Numbered from the stretch's first letter, positions 26,119 through 36,540 are shown. The stretch is 64,000 nucleotides of DNA from Allorhizobium ampelinum S4 (GCF_000016285.1 NC_011989.1:809001-873000), one strand, 5' to 3'. Notes: a model not told the origin generated them from the letters alone. A program made the numbers and translations.

Positions 26119-27894
26119 ATGTACAAGGCCCCCGTGGAGGAGATTGCCTTTACCCTGAAACAGGTTGCCGGCATGGCGCAGGCGTTGGAAGAGGGCCGGT
26201 TCGGCGACCTTTCCGAGGATTTGACCGATGCCATTCTGGAAGAGGCTGGCCGGTTTGCCGCCAATGAAATCGCGCCGCTGGCCGCAAATGGCGACCGGCA
26301 GGGCGCGAAACTGGTGGATGGCAAGGTGCAATTGCCGGATGGCTGGGCGGATCTCTATCGTCGCTGGGCCGAAGGCGGCTGGAACGGGTTGGTGGCCGAG
26401 GAGCGCTATGGCGGCCAGGGCCTGCCACATCTGCTCAATGTCGCAGCACTGGAAATGTGGAATTCCGGCTCCATGGGCTTTGCACTGGGCCCAGTCCTGA
26501 CCATGGGCGCTTCAGAGGCATTAACGGCCCATGGCAGCGAGGCCTTGAAGGAAAAATTCCTGCACAGAATGGTCTCCGGTGAATGGATGGCCAGCATGAA
26601 TCTCACCGAGCCCCACGCTGGCTCTGATCTGGGTGTGATGAAAACCCGTGCCGAGCGCCAAAACGATAGCACCTATCGGATTTTCGGTCAGAAGATTTAC
26701 ATCACCTGGGGCGAACACGACGCCACAGACAATATCATCCATCTGGTTCTGGCACGGCTTCCCGATGCGCCTGCGGGTACACGCGGCATCTCGCTGTTTC
26801 TGGTGCCGAAATTCCTGGTGAATGACGATGGCTCGCTTGGTGCGCGCAATGACCTGTTTTGCCATTCGCTGGAGCATAAGCTGGGCATTCACGGCTCTCC
26901 CACCTGCACGATGATTTTTGGCGATGGCCGGTTTGGCGATGATCCGGGCGCGATTGGCTATGTGATCGGTGAGGAAAACAAGGGTCTGGCCTGCATGTTC
27001 ACGATGATGAACAATGCGCGGCTGGCCGTCGGCATGCAGGGTGTGGCGATTGCCGAAGCCGCCACCCAGCTGGCGACCGCCTATGCAAGAGAGCGCACCC
27101 AGGGCAAGGCGCCGGGCTGGACGGGTGCGGGCATGAGCCCGATCATTGAACATCCGGATGTGGCCCGCACGCTTTTGACCATGAAGGCGCTGACCCAAGG
27201 GGCGCGGGCCATCTGCTATTCCTGCGCCCATGCCATCGACATGAGCCACCACAGCGAAGGCGATGAGGCCCGCCACTGGCAGGCGCGTGCTGCGTTTTTG
27301 ACGCCGATTGCCAAGAGCTTTGCCACCGATATCGGCGTCGATGTCGCCTCGATGGGCATTCAGGTGCATGGCGGCATGGGCTTTATCGAAGAGACGGGCG
27401 CTGCCCGCCTGCTGCGCGACGCCCGAATCGCTCCGATCTACGAAGGCACCAACGGTATCCAGGCGATTGATCTTGTGGTGCGCAAGCTGCCGCTGGCCGA
27501 GGGCGCGCATGTGCGTGGCTTCCTCAGCGAGTTGAAAGCTCTTGCCGTGGCTGTCGATGCCAGCAATCGGCCCGGCTTCGGCGAAACGGCGACCCGGCTG
27601 CTTGCCGCGATCCGCGATCTCGAAGATGCGACGGAATACCTGTTGGCCCGGCTAGGCGAGGGTGCGCAGGTTGACGCCTTGGCTGGTGCAACGCCCTATC
27701 AGCGGCTGTTTGGCCTGACCCTGACCGGCGCCTATCTGGCCAAGGGGGCTTTGGCGCAGGGGGAAGACGACAAGCGCGTGGCGCTTTGCCGGTTCGTGGC
27801 CGAAAACCTGCTGGCGGAAAGTTCCGGCTTGAAACAGGCGGTGGTCGGCGGTGGGGCTAGTCTTGCTGCTGCCCGCACCGTGCTGGAGGCCTAA
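26119..27894 (+). CDS. Long-form acyl-CoA dehydrogenase
   Basis: FAD enzyme that introduces the alpha-beta double bond into an acyl-CoA. At 591 residues it belongs to the long class with an extra C-terminal domain (FadE/DmdC-like), not the 380-residue class. ACAD signatures are MNLTEPHAGSDLG near residue 160 and GGMGFIEETGAARLLRDARI near 420, then IYEGTNGIQ with the catalytic-base glutamate. ATG 26119 has GGAGGAGAA before it. It is followed after 3 bp by a crotonase. The pair looks like a beta-oxidation or branched-chain/3-methylthiopropionate-type module; the substrate is unknown. Confidence 0.92.
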   Translation: MYKAPVEEIAFTLKQVAGMAQALEEGRFGDLSEDLTDAILEEAGRFAANEIAPLAANGDRQGAKLVDGKVQLPDGWADLYRRWAEGGWNGLVAEERYGGQGLPHLLNVAALEMWNSGSMGFALGPVLTMGASEALTAHGSEALKEKFLHRMVSGEWMASMNLTEPHAGSDLGVMKTRAERQNDSTYRIFGQKIYITWGEHDATDNIIHLVLARLPDAPAGTRGISLFLVPKFLVNDDGSLGARNDLFCHSLEHKLGIHGSPTCTMIFGDGRFGDDPGAIGYVIGEENKGLACMFTMMNNARLAVGMQGVAIAEAATQLATAYARERTQGKAPGWTGAGMSPIIEHPDVARTLLTMKALTQGARAICYSCAHAIDMSHHSEGDEARHWQARAAFLTPIAKSFATDIGVDVASMGIQVHGGMGFIEETGAARLLRDARIAPIYEGTNGIQAIDLVVRKLPLAEGAHVRGFLSELKALAVAVDASNRPGFGETATRLLAAIRDLEDATEYLLARLGEGAQVDALAGATPYQRLFGLTLTGAYLAKGALAQGEDDKRVALCRFVAENLLAESSGLKQAVVGGGASLAAARTVLEA

Positions 27895-27897
27895 ATC

Positions 27898-28656
27898 ATG
27901 AGCGAGCATATCCTTGTCGAGCGGCCTGAAACCCATCCCGGCGTGTTGGTCATCCGCTTCAACCGTCCGGATAAGAAGAATGCGATTACCGAGGCGATGT
28001 ATCACCGCATCACCGCCGCCCTGAATGAGGCGCAGGGTGACGACACGGTGCGTGTCGTCGCGTTCCTCGGCACCGAAGGCTGCTTTACCGCAGGCAATGA
28101 CATGGGTGATTTCCTCGCCTATGCCCTGTCTGACGGAAGCAAACTTCCGGCGGCGGCCCTGGTGCTGCGGGCTTTGGTGGCAGCGGAAAAGCCTCTGGTA
28201 TCCGGCGTTGATGGTCTCGCCATCGGCATCGGCACCACCCTCAACATGCATTGCGACCTGACGATTGCCTCCAGCCGCAGCCTGTTCAAGACGCCGTTCG
28301 TCGATCTGGCGCTGGTGCCGGAAGCGGCTTCCAGCCTGCTTGCACCGCTTGCCATGGGCCACCAGCGCGCCTTCGCACTGTTGGCGCTGGGGGAAGGCTT
28401 TTCAGCCGAGCAAGCGCGCGAGGCCGGGTTGATCTGGAAAGTGGTCGAGCCGGATGCGGTCGAGCGCGAAACCCTGGCGCTCGCCGCAAACCTTGCCAAA
28501 AAGCCGCCCCAGGCCCTGAAAATCGCCAGAGACCTGCTGCGCGGCGATCGCAGCCTGGTCCTGGCCCGCCTGGACGAAGAGCTGGCGCATTTTGCCGCCC
28601 GGCTGAAAAGTGCCGAGGCACGGGCGGCGTTCGAGGCGTTTTTGGCCAGAAAGTGA
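27898..28656 (+). CDS. Enoyl-CoA hydratase/isomerase (crotonase) family protein
   Basis: A 252-residue crotonase that should hydrate or isomerise the enoyl-CoA made by the preceding dehydrogenase. It has the family start FNRPDKKNAIT, an oxyanion-hole segment (TEGCFTAGNDMGDF, with FTAGND in place of the usual FSAGAD), and the second segment VDGLAIGIGTTLNMHCDLTIA. The usual catalytic glutamates are not clearly placed, so reaction type is uncertain. Operon with the dehydrogenase. Confidence 0.9.
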   Translation: MSEHILVERPETHPGVLVIRFNRPDKKNAITEAMYHRITAALNEAQGDDTVRVVAFLGTEGCFTAGNDMGDFLAYALSDGSKLPAAALVLRALVAAEKPLVSGVDGLAIGIGTTLNMHCDLTIASSRSLFKTPFVDLALVPEAASSLLAPLAMGHQRAFALLALGEGFSAEQAREAGLIWKVVEPDAVERETLALAANLAKKPPQALKIARDLLRGDRSLVLARLDEELAHFAARLKSAEARAAFEAFLARK

Positions 28657-28716
28657 TTGCCTGATATTGATTGCGGAAACGGCACCCGGTTTAAAGCCTA
28701 TCGCATAACACCTTAT

Positions 28717-28753
28717 ACAAAGGCATCGAAGATGCTTATGCATCCTCGCCTTG
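28717..28753. repeat. Intergenic repeat family C, copy 1 (partial)
   Basis: AAGGCATCGAAGATGC and GCATCCTCGCCTT form an imperfect hairpin between two convergent genes. The same hairpin starts the elements at 36626-36752, 55983-56053 and 56453-56578. Here only the first 37 bp are present. It may help terminate both genes. Confidence 0.6.
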
Positions 28754-28764
28754 GTAACGTCCCG

Positions 28765-30852
28765 TCAGGCGGCGCGCCGTTGTGTAAGGTTTGCAGGCTC
28801 CCGGGCCAGTCTGAATTGCGCCAGCAATTCGGTCAGAGCAGCCGCTTCCTGCGCCAGTCCATGGCTTGCCGCTGTTTGCTCTTCGACCATGGCGGCATTT
28901 TGTTGCGTGCCCTGGTCCATCACATTCACAGCGGCGTTGATTTCCTGCAATCCCTGTGACTGTTCACGGGAGGCGACAACAATAGCATTGATATGCTTGT
29001 TGATTTCCTGAACCTCATTGATAATGCCGTCCAGTGCCTCACCGGTCTGGCTTACCAGCGATACGCCATTTGCCACCTGCTCTCCCGAGACCTGGATCAA
29101 TTGCTTGATTTCCTTGGCGGCCGTTGCCGAACGTTGGGCCAGTTCGCGCACTTCCTGGGCGACAACGGCAAATCCCTTGCCAGCCTCACCAGCACGGGCT
29201 GCTTCCACGCCAGCGTTCAAGGCCAGGAGATTGGTCTGGAAGGCGATTTCGTCAATCACCCCGATAATGTTGGAAATCTGGTTGGCGGATGTCTCGATGG
29301 CTTCCATGGCATTAACAGCATTCTGAACAATCTTGCCGGATTTTTCCGCCCCGCTGCGGGCGCGGGTCACGATCTGGCCAACCTCTTCGGCGCGATGAGC
29401 ACTATCTCTGACGGTCGTTGTCACCTCTTCCAGCGCCGCTGCGGTCTGCTCAACCGAGGCGGCCTGCTGTTCTGTACGGCGTGCAAGATTATCAGCCGAG
29501 GCGCGGATTTCCATGGCTCCGCCATCAATCTGTCTGGCGTTTTGGCCAACGGCGGCCATGGCGTCGTGTAGTTTGGCCAGCGCCGCATTGAAGTCGAAGC
29601 GCAGCCGCTCAAGATCACCGGCAAAAGGGGTCTCGATACTATGGGCCAGATCACCATCGGCAAGCCTGCCAAGTCCATCAGCCAGCGCATGTACCGCAAA
29701 GGACACCTGTTCTGCTTCACGTGCTTTTGCGGCTTCTCGCTCGCGGCGTTCCTGTTCACTCATCGTGCGGGTCGAGTCAGCCTCGCGTTCCAGACGAACC
29801 CGCTCGATAGCGTTATCACGGAATACAGCGACCGCCGCACCCATCTGGCCGATCTCATCGCCGCGCTGCACGTCGGGAATGGCGGCGGACACATCACCAC
29901 CGGCCAGCTTGCTCATCGCCGTGGTCATCTGCACCACAGGACGTACCACCAGGGTCGAGAGCACCAGAGCGAGAATACCGATCATGGCGATCACGCCAAT
30001 CACCGTGGCAATCACGGCAGCAAGACGGAACTCGCCTATTGCGGCATAGGCCTTTGCCTCATCCACCACCAGTGCCAGATACCAGCCATCGACCGGCAGG
30101 CCCTTGATCGGCAAGAAGTTGACCAGCACCGGCTTGCCGGCGAACTGGCTTTCCACCAAGCCACCACCGATTTTCGGTGTTTCAGCCGGAAAGACATCCG
30201 AAAGCGTCTTTGTGACCAGCGCCTGATCCGGATGAACCAGAATCGTGCCATTGCCGTTGACCAGAAAAGCCGAACCCTTGCCGCCAATATCAACCGCCTT
30301 GATCAGGCCCACCAGTGTTTTCAAGGAGAAATCGCTGGCAGCGACGCCATACAATTGGCCCTCTCTTTTCACCGGCACCGCCGCACTTAGGATCAACTGC
30401 CCTGTTGATGCGTCGGTATATGGCTCTGTCAGCACGACCTTATTGGCCTTGACCGCGCCTTGATACCAGGGACGAATGCGGGGATCATAGCCTTCCGGCA
30501 GAGGCTGGAACGGAACCGAGGTAAACTTTCCATCCGCTTGATGGCCGACATAGGTGGACATGAATTCGCGCAGCAGCACCGGATTGTCAAACTCGGTCAA
30601 AATTCCCTCTGGCGTGCCGATCTTGCCGGCAGCCTGGCCTGCGAATTCCGTCAGCATCACGCGGGCGTTCAGCCAATTGGCAATGCTTTCAGAGGCTTGC
30701 AGGCCGGAAGAATTGATTTCGTCCGCCACAGTCTTACCAATGGTCGAGCGCTGAAGATTATCAATATAGAACGAAAATCCACACAGCACCAAGACAACAG
30801 CCGCACATGCGGTGATCAGAATCTTGGACATCAGATTCAAATTTCTAGCCAT
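28765..30852 (-). CDS. Methyl-accepting chemotaxis protein with dCache sensor
   Basis: A 695-residue chemoreceptor. Membrane helix 1 is at about residues 9-28. A periplasmic sensor of about 250 residues contains [10 protein letters not shown] and [20 protein letters not shown], typical of double Cache domains that bind small metabolites. Helix 2 ([20 protein letters not shown]) leads to HAMP and the MA signalling domain ([20 protein letters not shown]). The C-terminus has no clear CheR pentapeptide. ATG 30852 is preceded by AGGAT; the frame is open to 30894. Confidence 0.93.
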   Translation of the reverse strand: MARNLNLMSKILITACAAVVLVLCGFSFYIDNLQRSTIGKTVADEINSSGLQASESIANWLNARVMLTEFAGQAAGKIGTPEGILTEFDNPVLLREFMSTYVGHQADGKFTSVPFQPLPEGYDPRIRPWYQGAVKANKVVLTEPYTDASTGQLILSAAVPVKREGQLYGVAASDFSLKTLVGLIKAVDIGGKGSAFLVNGNGTILVHPDQALVTKTLSDVFPAETPKIGGGLVESQFAGKPVLVNFLPIKGLPVDGWYLALVVDEAKAYAAIGEFRLAAVIATVIGVIAMIGILALVLSTLVVRPVVQMTTAMSKLAGGDVSAAIPDVQRGDEIGQMGAAVAVFRDNAIERVRLEREADSTRTMSEQERREREAAKAREAEQVSFAVHALADGLGRLADGDLAHSIETPFAGDLERLRFDFNAALAKLHDAMAAVGQNARQIDGGAMEIRASADNLARRTEQQAASVEQTAAALEEVTTTVRDSAHRAEEVGQIVTRARSGAEKSGKIVQNAVNAMEAIETSANQISNIIGVIDEIAFQTNLLALNAGVEAARAGEAGKGFAVVAQEVRELAQRSATAAKEIKQLIQVSGEQVANGVSLVSQTGEALDGIINEVQEINKHINAIVVASREQSQGLQEINAAVNVMDQGTQQNAAMVEEQTAASHGLAQEAAALTELLAQFRLAREPANLTQRRAA

Positions 30853-31526
30853 CCGAAATATATCCTGACACCGAAATTGCGCATGTGAAGACACCCCATC
30901 GCCCCACGCGGTCGGCAGTTTAAATTGAGTTTATAGCAATGTGCACAAAGCCGGATCGGCACGTTGCTATCGCGTTTGTTTCTGCATCGTTTGTTCAAAA
31001 ACCGGTTTCCACTATGCGGTCCGGTACGACATAACCCCACATCATCACAAGCCCTGAATAGATTGGTAATGACACCGGGTACAATTGGTCTCGAAACTGT
31101 CTCGAAGGATCTAAAATTCTCTTAAGACAACATGACAGTCCAATAAAGATTTAGGCGACGGCACTTTGAAGATGTCTATTTGCTGTCCATCTTCGATGGC
31201 TGTGAAATATTCATGAAATTCTATGTTAAATAATTTTAAGTATTGCTGAATTTTTTTAATATAGCGTTATTTCCATATTTTTAAGAACGATTGACCTTAT
31301 TTGTGCCAGTGTGGCCGCAGGCTTGCGGGTCGTTCAGTGGATATTCATAGGTTTCTGTTAAGGGCTTATGCAGCAGTTCTCTTGAGTCTGTCAGGTTCAG
31401 ATTGAACCAGACAGACACTAAGTTTTCTTGTTGTCGTTTGTCTTTTCGGGAAAATTGGGCTCCACTTTTCCCTGACAAACTCTAGAGAATTTCACTGTTT
31501 TGCGGCTATCTGCTCGGGAGGGAAAG
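30853..31526. other. Intergenic region, AT-rich, with RIME-like fragments
   Basis: About 670 bp without a supported gene. It holds a RIME-like fragment at 30974-31015 (TTGTTCAAAAACCGGTTTCC), an AT-rich stretch at about 31120-31290 and repeat B copy 2 at 31385-31483. Promoters of the dCache receptor and of the small exported protein should lie near its two ends. Confidence 0.5.
31385..31483 (+). repeat. Intergenic repeat family B, copy 2 (RIME-like)
   Basis: A 99-bp element aligned to 18015-18114 from the GTCTGTCAGGTTCAGATTGA arm to ACAAACTCT. The head hairpin has one mismatch here (GTCTGTCA/TGAACCAGAC). The TTGTCTTTTCGGGAAAA and ACTTTTCCCTGACAAAC blocks form a second imperfect palindrome typical of RIME. 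Confidence 0.7.
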
Positions 31527-31838
31527 ATGCGAAGCTTATTGATTGCCATGGCGATGATCGCGGCGGCGCCAGCGGCTCATGCCGCAGATTGGCCCGGCCC
31601 GGCGCGTTCCACCACGGCACCTCTCCTCCAGCTTGCCCAGGCGCAGCCGGATACGATCAACCGCAATATTCCGCAGCAGGGCGGCAATGTCCGTCCGCCG
31701 CGCTATGTCTGCATCATCAAGCCACCGGCCAGCGATGCGGGTGCGGGGCGGTATTCCTGCCCGGCCAGTCCGGGCCGGGTCGGGGAAAGCTGCCGCTGCG
31801 CCAACGCGGTTGGTAGCGGCAAGCTGCGGCAGTATTAA
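31527..31838 (+). CDS. Small exported cysteine-containing protein
   Basis: A 103-residue protein with a signal peptide (about 1-21, ending APAAHA/AD). The mature part has four or so cysteines: YVCIIKPP, then YSCPASPGRVGESCRCANAV, suggesting a disulfide-bonded periplasmic protein. GGGAGGGAAAG precedes ATG 31527. I do not recognise the family. It converges on the methyltransferase gene with 2 bp between stop codons. Confidence 0.75.
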   Translation: MRSLLIAMAMIAAAPAAHAADWPGPARSTTAPLLQLAQAQPDTINRNIPQQGGNVRPPRYVCIIKPPASDAGAGRYSCPASPGRVGESCRCANAVGSGKLRQY

Positions 31839-31840
31839 TC

Positions 31841-33097
31841 TCAGCCCTTGGTGAGCGCCACCACCACCTCGACATGCGGCGACCAGAGGAATTGGTCGAT
31901 GGGTGTGACGGCGGTAATGCGGTAGCCGCCGGCCATCAGGATCGACAGGTCGCGTGCCAGCGTCAAAGCATTGCAGCTGACGGCAACGATGGTTTTCACC
32001 TGTGAGCGGGCGAGTTCCGCGCACTGTTCCTCGGCTCCGGCCCGTGGCGGATCGAAGACCACGGCGTCCAGCCCCTTCAGTTCCGAAACCATCAGCGGAC
32101 GGCGGAACAGGTCGCGCTTTTCGGCCTTGATCGGCTTTAAGCCCTTGGTGTTGCGGGCCGCCAGATCCAGCGCCTTCACCGCCTTTTCATCGGATTCGAC
32201 GGCGAGAACCTGGGCCTGGCGGGCCAATCTCAGGGTAAACGTGCCGATCCCGCAAAACAGATCCGCTACCCGCTTGGCCTTGCCGACATGGTCGAGGACC
32301 AAGGCTGTCATGGCCTCTTCGGCCTGGCGGGTTGCCTGGGTAAAGGTGCCGGGCGGCATGGCGACCAGCGCTCCGCCGAAATCCAGCATCGGTTTATGCG
32401 GCTCAATGACGATTTCGCCATTGACGGAAACGCGGGCCACGCCGCGCATCTTCAACACCACTTCGGTGATCGCCCGACGCTCACGGTCCGGCAGGCCACC
32501 CCGCACACCGTCAAGCGAGACGTCCAGTCCGGTGGTGGTTTCCGTCACCGTCATGCGGAAATGATCCGATCCGGTGGCAATCGCCGCTCCAATGGCGCGC
32601 AGGTCATCCAGCCGGGCGAGAATGCCCGCGGATGTGACGGGACATTCCTCCAGCTCGACAATATGGCGGGATGCGGCTTGGTTGAAGCCGATCAACAGGC
32701 CCTTTTCGCGCTTGCGGGCCGTGAACACTAGCCGCCGCCGTTCGCCGGGAAAGGCCTCGACCAAAGGGTTTACTTCGGTCTCGATGCCCTTGGATTTCAG
32801 CGCCGCGATCAGCGTCGAGCGCTTGAATTCATTATAGGCGGATTTTTCCATATGCTGGAGCGAACAGCCACCGCAGGTGCCGCCGGCCCCGTCAGGGCCG
32901 AAATGCCGACAGACCGGTTCGATCCGCTCCGGCGAGGCCGAGGCAATCGACATGATCGTGCCCTGGTCCTTGACGCGGGCGACCGCCACCCGCTCGCCGG
33001 GCAGGGAAAACGGCACATAAACCGGGCCTTCCGCGCCATTGGCAATGCCATCGCCCTGGGCGCCGAGGCTGTTGATCGTCAATGTCTCGGTGCTCAT
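31841..33097 (-). CDS. Class I SAM-dependent RNA m5U methyltransferase (RlmD/RumA-like)
   Basis: Methylates uridine in rRNA or tRNA. The 418-residue protein has a short N-terminal TRAM-like domain and an iron-sulfur type cysteine set (CRHFG, then CGGCSLQHM). The SAM site is LFCGIGTFTLRLARQ near residue 275, and the catalytic loop is VVFDPPRAG then VAVSCNALTLARDL with the nucleophilic Cys. This is the RumA/TrmA arrangement. Its start overlaps the tlyA stop by 4 bp. Confidence 0.92.
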   Translation of the reverse strand: MSTETLTINSLGAQGDGIANGAEGPVYVPFSLPGERVAVARVKDQGTIMSIASASPERIEPVCRHFGPDGAGGTCGGCSLQHMEKSAYNEFKRSTLIAALKSKGIETEVNPLVEAFPGERRRLVFTARKREKGLLIGFNQAASRHIVELEECPVTSAGILARLDDLRAIGAAIATGSDHFRMTVTETTTGLDVSLDGVRGGLPDRERRAITEVVLKMRGVARVSVNGEIVIEPHKPMLDFGGALVAMPPGTFTQATRQAEEAMTALVLDHVGKAKRVADLFCGIGTFTLRLARQAQVLAVESDEKAVKALDLAARNTKGLKPIKAEKRDLFRRPLMVSELKGLDAVVFDPPRAGAEEQCAELARSQVKTIVAVSCNALTLARDLSILMAGGYRITAVTPIDQFLWSPHVEVVVALTKG

Positions 33098-33885
33098 TCT
33101 GCATCCTCAGGCTGTTCTTCCGGCTTTCGCCCTGCCAGCAGGAATTCCACATTGCCATCGCCACCGGCAATCGGCGAAGGGATCAGGCCAAGGCTTGTCC
33201 AGCCCATGTCTTCGCTTAACCAACGTTCCAGCTCGGCAGCCACCAGCGGCGCGGTTTCCGGTTCCTTGAGGAGGCCTGCCTTGCTGATGGCCTCGCGACC
33301 CGCCTCAAATTGCGGCTTGACCAGCAGCAGGCAATGGCTGCCCGGCTCGGCCATTTCGAGAGCAGGCACCAGGGCCAGTTTCAGCGAAATGAAGGAGACG
33401 TCAGAGACCAGGAAGGTAAACTCTTGATTGCCAATATCCTCCGGCTCCAGATAGCGCGCATTCAGCCCTTCGATATTGGTAGTGCGGGGATCGCTTTCCA
33501 ACCGGGGATGAAACTGTTCATGGCCGACATCAATGGCAACCACATGCGCTGCGCCGCGATGCAGCAGCACTTCGGTAAAGCCGCCGGTGGACGCACCGAC
33601 ATCGAGACAGATATGGCCGGAAGGGTCGAGCTTGAAGTGATCGAGACCAGCCACTAGCTTCAGCGCGGCGCGCGACACGTAATCCTGGGCCGGATCGTCG
33701 ATTTCGATCGTCACATCAGGGGAGAAGGTCAAGCTTGGCTTTGTCACGGTGCGGCCATTCACCTTGACGCCACCACGCTGCACGGCGTCGCGGGCGCGCG
33801 AGCGGCTGGCGAACAGATTGAGAGCAACCAGCAACTGGTCGAGACGTTGGGGTTCCAACGATTGGGGGCTTGGCGATTGGGTCAT
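33094..33885 (-). CDS. tlyA: TlyA-family rRNA 2'-O-methyltransferase (hemolysin A-like)
   Basis: A 263-residue protein with an N-terminal S4 RNA-binding domain (RLDQLLVALNLFASRSRARD, GGVKVNG) and an FtsJ-type methyltransferase domain (LDVGASTGGFTEVLLHRGA near residue 94). TlyA proteins make 2'-O-methylcytidines in 16S and 23S rRNA. It is the first gene of a two-gene RNA modification operon. Confidence 0.93.
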   Translation of the reverse strand: MTQSPSPQSLEPQRLDQLLVALNLFASRSRARDAVQRGGVKVNGRTVTKPSLTFSPDVTIEIDDPAQDYVSRAALKLVAGLDHFKLDPSGHICLDVGASTGGFTEVLLHRGAAHVVAIDVGHEQFHPRLESDPRTTNIEGLNARYLEPEDIGNQEFTFLVSDVSFISLKLALVPALEMAEPGSHCLLLVKPQFEAGREAISKAGLLKEPETAPLVAAELERWLSEDMGWTSLGLIPSPIAGGDGNVEFLLAGRKPEEQPEDAE

Positions 33886-34381
33886 ACCCCCGTCAATGCC
33901 GGTTTATGCTGCGACTTGCAAGCCTCTTGCCCTTGTCAGGCTAGGTCGTAGGATCGCCGCCATCGCTTTGCGCGTCCCATAAGAGGAAAACTGCGGCAAT
34001 TGGGCAAGGCTCGAACAGGGGCAGGAGGCTCACTCTCATACTTTCGGACAGGTGGTTTTGACACTCGTCAAATCTACACAGGCCCTCGGTTCGGAATTTG
34101 TGGTCAAATGTGTACATGTGCTTATTCACGGTACAGCTGTAACACTTTTTTAGACCCACTGCGGCAATACTCGCCTCGAATGAAAGCCAGGGATGGTCTC
34201 CGGGGTCTGAAAAGGTCTTGGCAAGGACGACGCCGAATAGCCGGATCGTGACATCCACGCCTGATGGGTTTGGATCGCTTTTTCGCGGCTTTGTGACGTT
34301 TCCTACCTGAGTATCGGGCTTTCATATGGCGCGTGGCAATCGCTGCCGCCCAAATGCAGTGAGAATAGGAAGCAGGCCCCC
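33886..34381. other. Intergenic region between tlyA and a chemoreceptor
   Basis: About 500 bp between divergent genes. I see no repeat copy, RNA or credible small gene. A 105-codon minus-strand frame (33941-34258) has no family resemblance or start signal. Confidence 0.35.
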
Positions 34382-36331
34382 ATGTCTTTTCAGGATTTGT
34401 CCCTCAGCAAAAAACTCTACCTGACCTTCGTCGCGATCATGGCGGGGTGCTTCATTGCTTCTGCTGTCGTTTTTCTCCAGGGTCGGCAGGTCAAGGCGGC
34501 GCTTGAGGAACATGCTCAGATCGAACAGGTCGGTTATGCGCTGGATTTGACGCTCCAGGCGATGCTGGAAGAGGCGGTCAATCAACGGGGCTATCTGCTA
34601 TTGGGGTCCGACAGCACCTATAAGGCCGTCTTCGACAGCCGCGACAAAATGTTGAAATCCCTGGACGATGCCCGCACTGCCGCTGCCGGTCATCAGGCCG
34701 TTCAGTCCATGCTGGACGATATCAAGACGGCGGCCGACAGATTTCACACGCAATTGGTCTTGCCGCAACTGGAAGCCCGCAAGAGCGGGAAGACGGTGGA
34801 AGAGATCACCCGTGTCTATGCGTCGAAAGGCGAGTTGGATGCGTTCCGCGATGCTGCCGCCAAGGCAAAGACCGTTGTGGTGGCAATGGGCAACGAGCAA
34901 AGGGGAATCCAGCGCGATGCGCAGTCGCGTCTTGAACTGGCGCTGCTGGCCGGTTGCGCGCTGGCCGGTGGCTTGGCTGTCTTGCTGATCTGGCTTCTGG
35001 CGCGCTCTATCGTCAACCCGATCACCGGTATGACTGTCGCGATGAGCAAACTGGCGTCCGGCGATCACGGGGTCGATGTCCCCGCCATCAACCGGGGCGA
35101 TGAAGTGGGCCGGATGGCAAAGGCCGTTTTGGTCTTCAAGGATGCGGCGATTGAAAAACTGCGCCTGACCCAGGAAACCGATAGCATGCGCCGCCGCTCT
35201 GAGGATGAGCAGCAGGCCGCCCAGGCCCAGAAGCAACAGGAAGCCGACGAGATTTCGTTTGTCGTCGTGCAATTGGCGGAAGGGCTTGCGGCGCTCGCCA
35301 ATGGCAATGTTGCTCACCGCCTCACGGTACCCTTTGTCGAGCGGCTGGATGGGCTACGGGTGAATTTCAACGAATCCCTTTCCAAGCTCCAGGCGGCCTT
35401 GAAGACGGTGGGTGCCAATGCCCAGGCGATCAATGCCGGGGCGGCGGAAATTCGCGCCTCGGCGGACGATCTGGCCAAGCGGACCGAGCAGCAGGCGGCC
35501 TCGGTGGAAGAGACCGCAGCCGCCCTTGAACAGGTTACGCGCACGGTGAAAGACAGCGCACGGCGCGCCGAAGATGTCGGCCAGCTGGTGGCCACCACCC
35601 GCACCGGCGCTGAACGCTCCGGCCAGGTGGTGAGAAACGCCGTGGCTGCCATGACCGAGATCGAGAAATCCTCCGGCGAAATCGGCAATATCATCGGTGT
35701 CATCGAGGATATTGCCTTCCAGACCAATCTTCTGGCGCTCAATGCCGGCGTGGAAGCGGCCCGTGCTGGCGAGGCAGGCAAGGGATTTGCCGTGGTAGCA
35801 CAGGAAGTGCGGGCCTTGGCCGAGCGCTCTGCCAAGGCCGCCAAGGAAATCAAGGTTTTGATTAGCGCATCCTCCGCCCAGGTTGGGGCTGGCGTGTCGC
35901 TGGTCGGAGAGACCGGTCGCGAACTGGAGCAGATCGTCACCGCCGTCCAGCACATCAGCGAAAATGTCGCGGCCATCGTCACCGCCTCGCGGGAGCAATC
36001 GACGGGTCTCTCGGAGATCAACGTGGCTGTCACCGACATGGACAAGGGCACACAGCAAAACGCCGCCATGGTGGAAGAACAGACCGCAGCCAGCCATACG
36101 CTCGCCACGGAGGCCGATGCACTGATGGATCTGTTGCGCCAGTTCAAGCTGGAGGATGGCCCGGGGGTGGCCCAATATACCGCCTCGGCGGGTCCGGCTC
36201 ATCCTGTCTCCAGCGCTGCATCGCAGCGTCCGGTTTCCTCTCCGGCTCGCTCGCTTGTTTCCAAGCTCGGCAAGGCCTTTGGGGGCGGCACAGCGGCAGC
36301 CGCCGTCAAACAGGAATGGTCGGAATTCTAG
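34382..36331 (+). CDS. Methyl-accepting chemotaxis protein with CHASE3-like sensor and EWSEF tail
   Basis: A 649-residue chemoreceptor. Helix 1 lies at about 12-32. The periplasmic part (EEAVNQRGYLLLGSDSTY near residue 63) is a CHASE3-like helical bundle. Helix 2 (ALLAGCALAGGLAVLLIWLL) is followed by HAMP and the MA domain ([20 protein letters not shown]). A 60-residue flexible tail ends KQEWSEF, fitting the x-aromatic-x-x-aromatic pentapeptide that tethers CheR/CheB in other receptors. The tail is nearly the same as in the receptor at 37617. AGGAAG lies before the ATG. Confidence 0.93.
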   Translation: MSFQDLSLSKKLYLTFVAIMAGCFIASAVVFLQGRQVKAALEEHAQIEQVGYALDLTLQAMLEEAVNQRGYLLLGSDSTYKAVFDSRDKMLKSLDDARTAAAGHQAVQSMLDDIKTAADRFHTQLVLPQLEARKSGKTVEEITRVYASKGELDAFRDAAAKAKTVVVAMGNEQRGIQRDAQSRLELALLAGCALAGGLAVLLIWLLARSIVNPITGMTVAMSKLASGDHGVDVPAINRGDEVGRMAKAVLVFKDAAIEKLRLTQETDSMRRRSEDEQQAAQAQKQQEADEISFVVVQLAEGLAALANGNVAHRLTVPFVERLDGLRVNFNESLSKLQAALKTVGANAQAINAGAAEIRASADDLAKRTEQQAASVEETAAALEQVTRTVKDSARRAEDVGQLVATTRTGAERSGQVVRNAVAAMTEIEKSSGEIGNIIGVIEDIAFQTNLLALNAGVEAARAGEAGKGFAVVAQEVRALAERSAKAAKEIKVLISASSAQVGAGVSLVGETGRELEQIVTAVQHISENVAAIVTASREQSTGLSEINVAVTDMDKGTQQNAAMVEEQTAASHTLATEADALMDLLRQFKLEDGPGVAQYTASAGPAHPVSSAASQRPVSSPARSLVSKLGKAFGGGTAAAAVKQEWSEF

Positions 36332-36339
36332 AATTTGTC

Positions 36340-36540
36340 TTACAGTCCGTTCAACAATCGCCGCTGACGGGCTGCAAAAGGCAATTTCTGCGCTTGCCTG
36401 CTTGATTCGCATTTCCAAACGGAAAACCGCTTCGCACTTTTCCTGGAATGCTTGTACTCACGTACGTTAAGTACGCTCCGCTCCGGTTCTCGAAATCACC
36501 ATTTTCGCCACGCCAACAGCAATTCTTGAACAGACTGTTA
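36340..36540 (+). mobile_element. MITE copy 3 (195-bp core, TTA target duplication)
   Basis: Core 36343-36537 starts CAGTCCGTTCAACAATCG and ends GACTG. It is about 90% identical to copy 1 and the same length. TTA flanks both sides (36340-36342, 36538-36540). On the minus strand, removing the core and one TTA joins ATTTTTCC to TAAGACAAATTCTAG. This restores a repeat B sequence (TTTTCCCTGACAAACTCTAG at 31466-31485), so the element inserted into a repeat B copy. Confidence 0.87.

Noticed and set aside
33941..34258. A 105-codon minus-strand frame in the tlyA/chemoreceptor gap
   Set aside because: No ribosome binding site, no recognisable domain and irregular composition.
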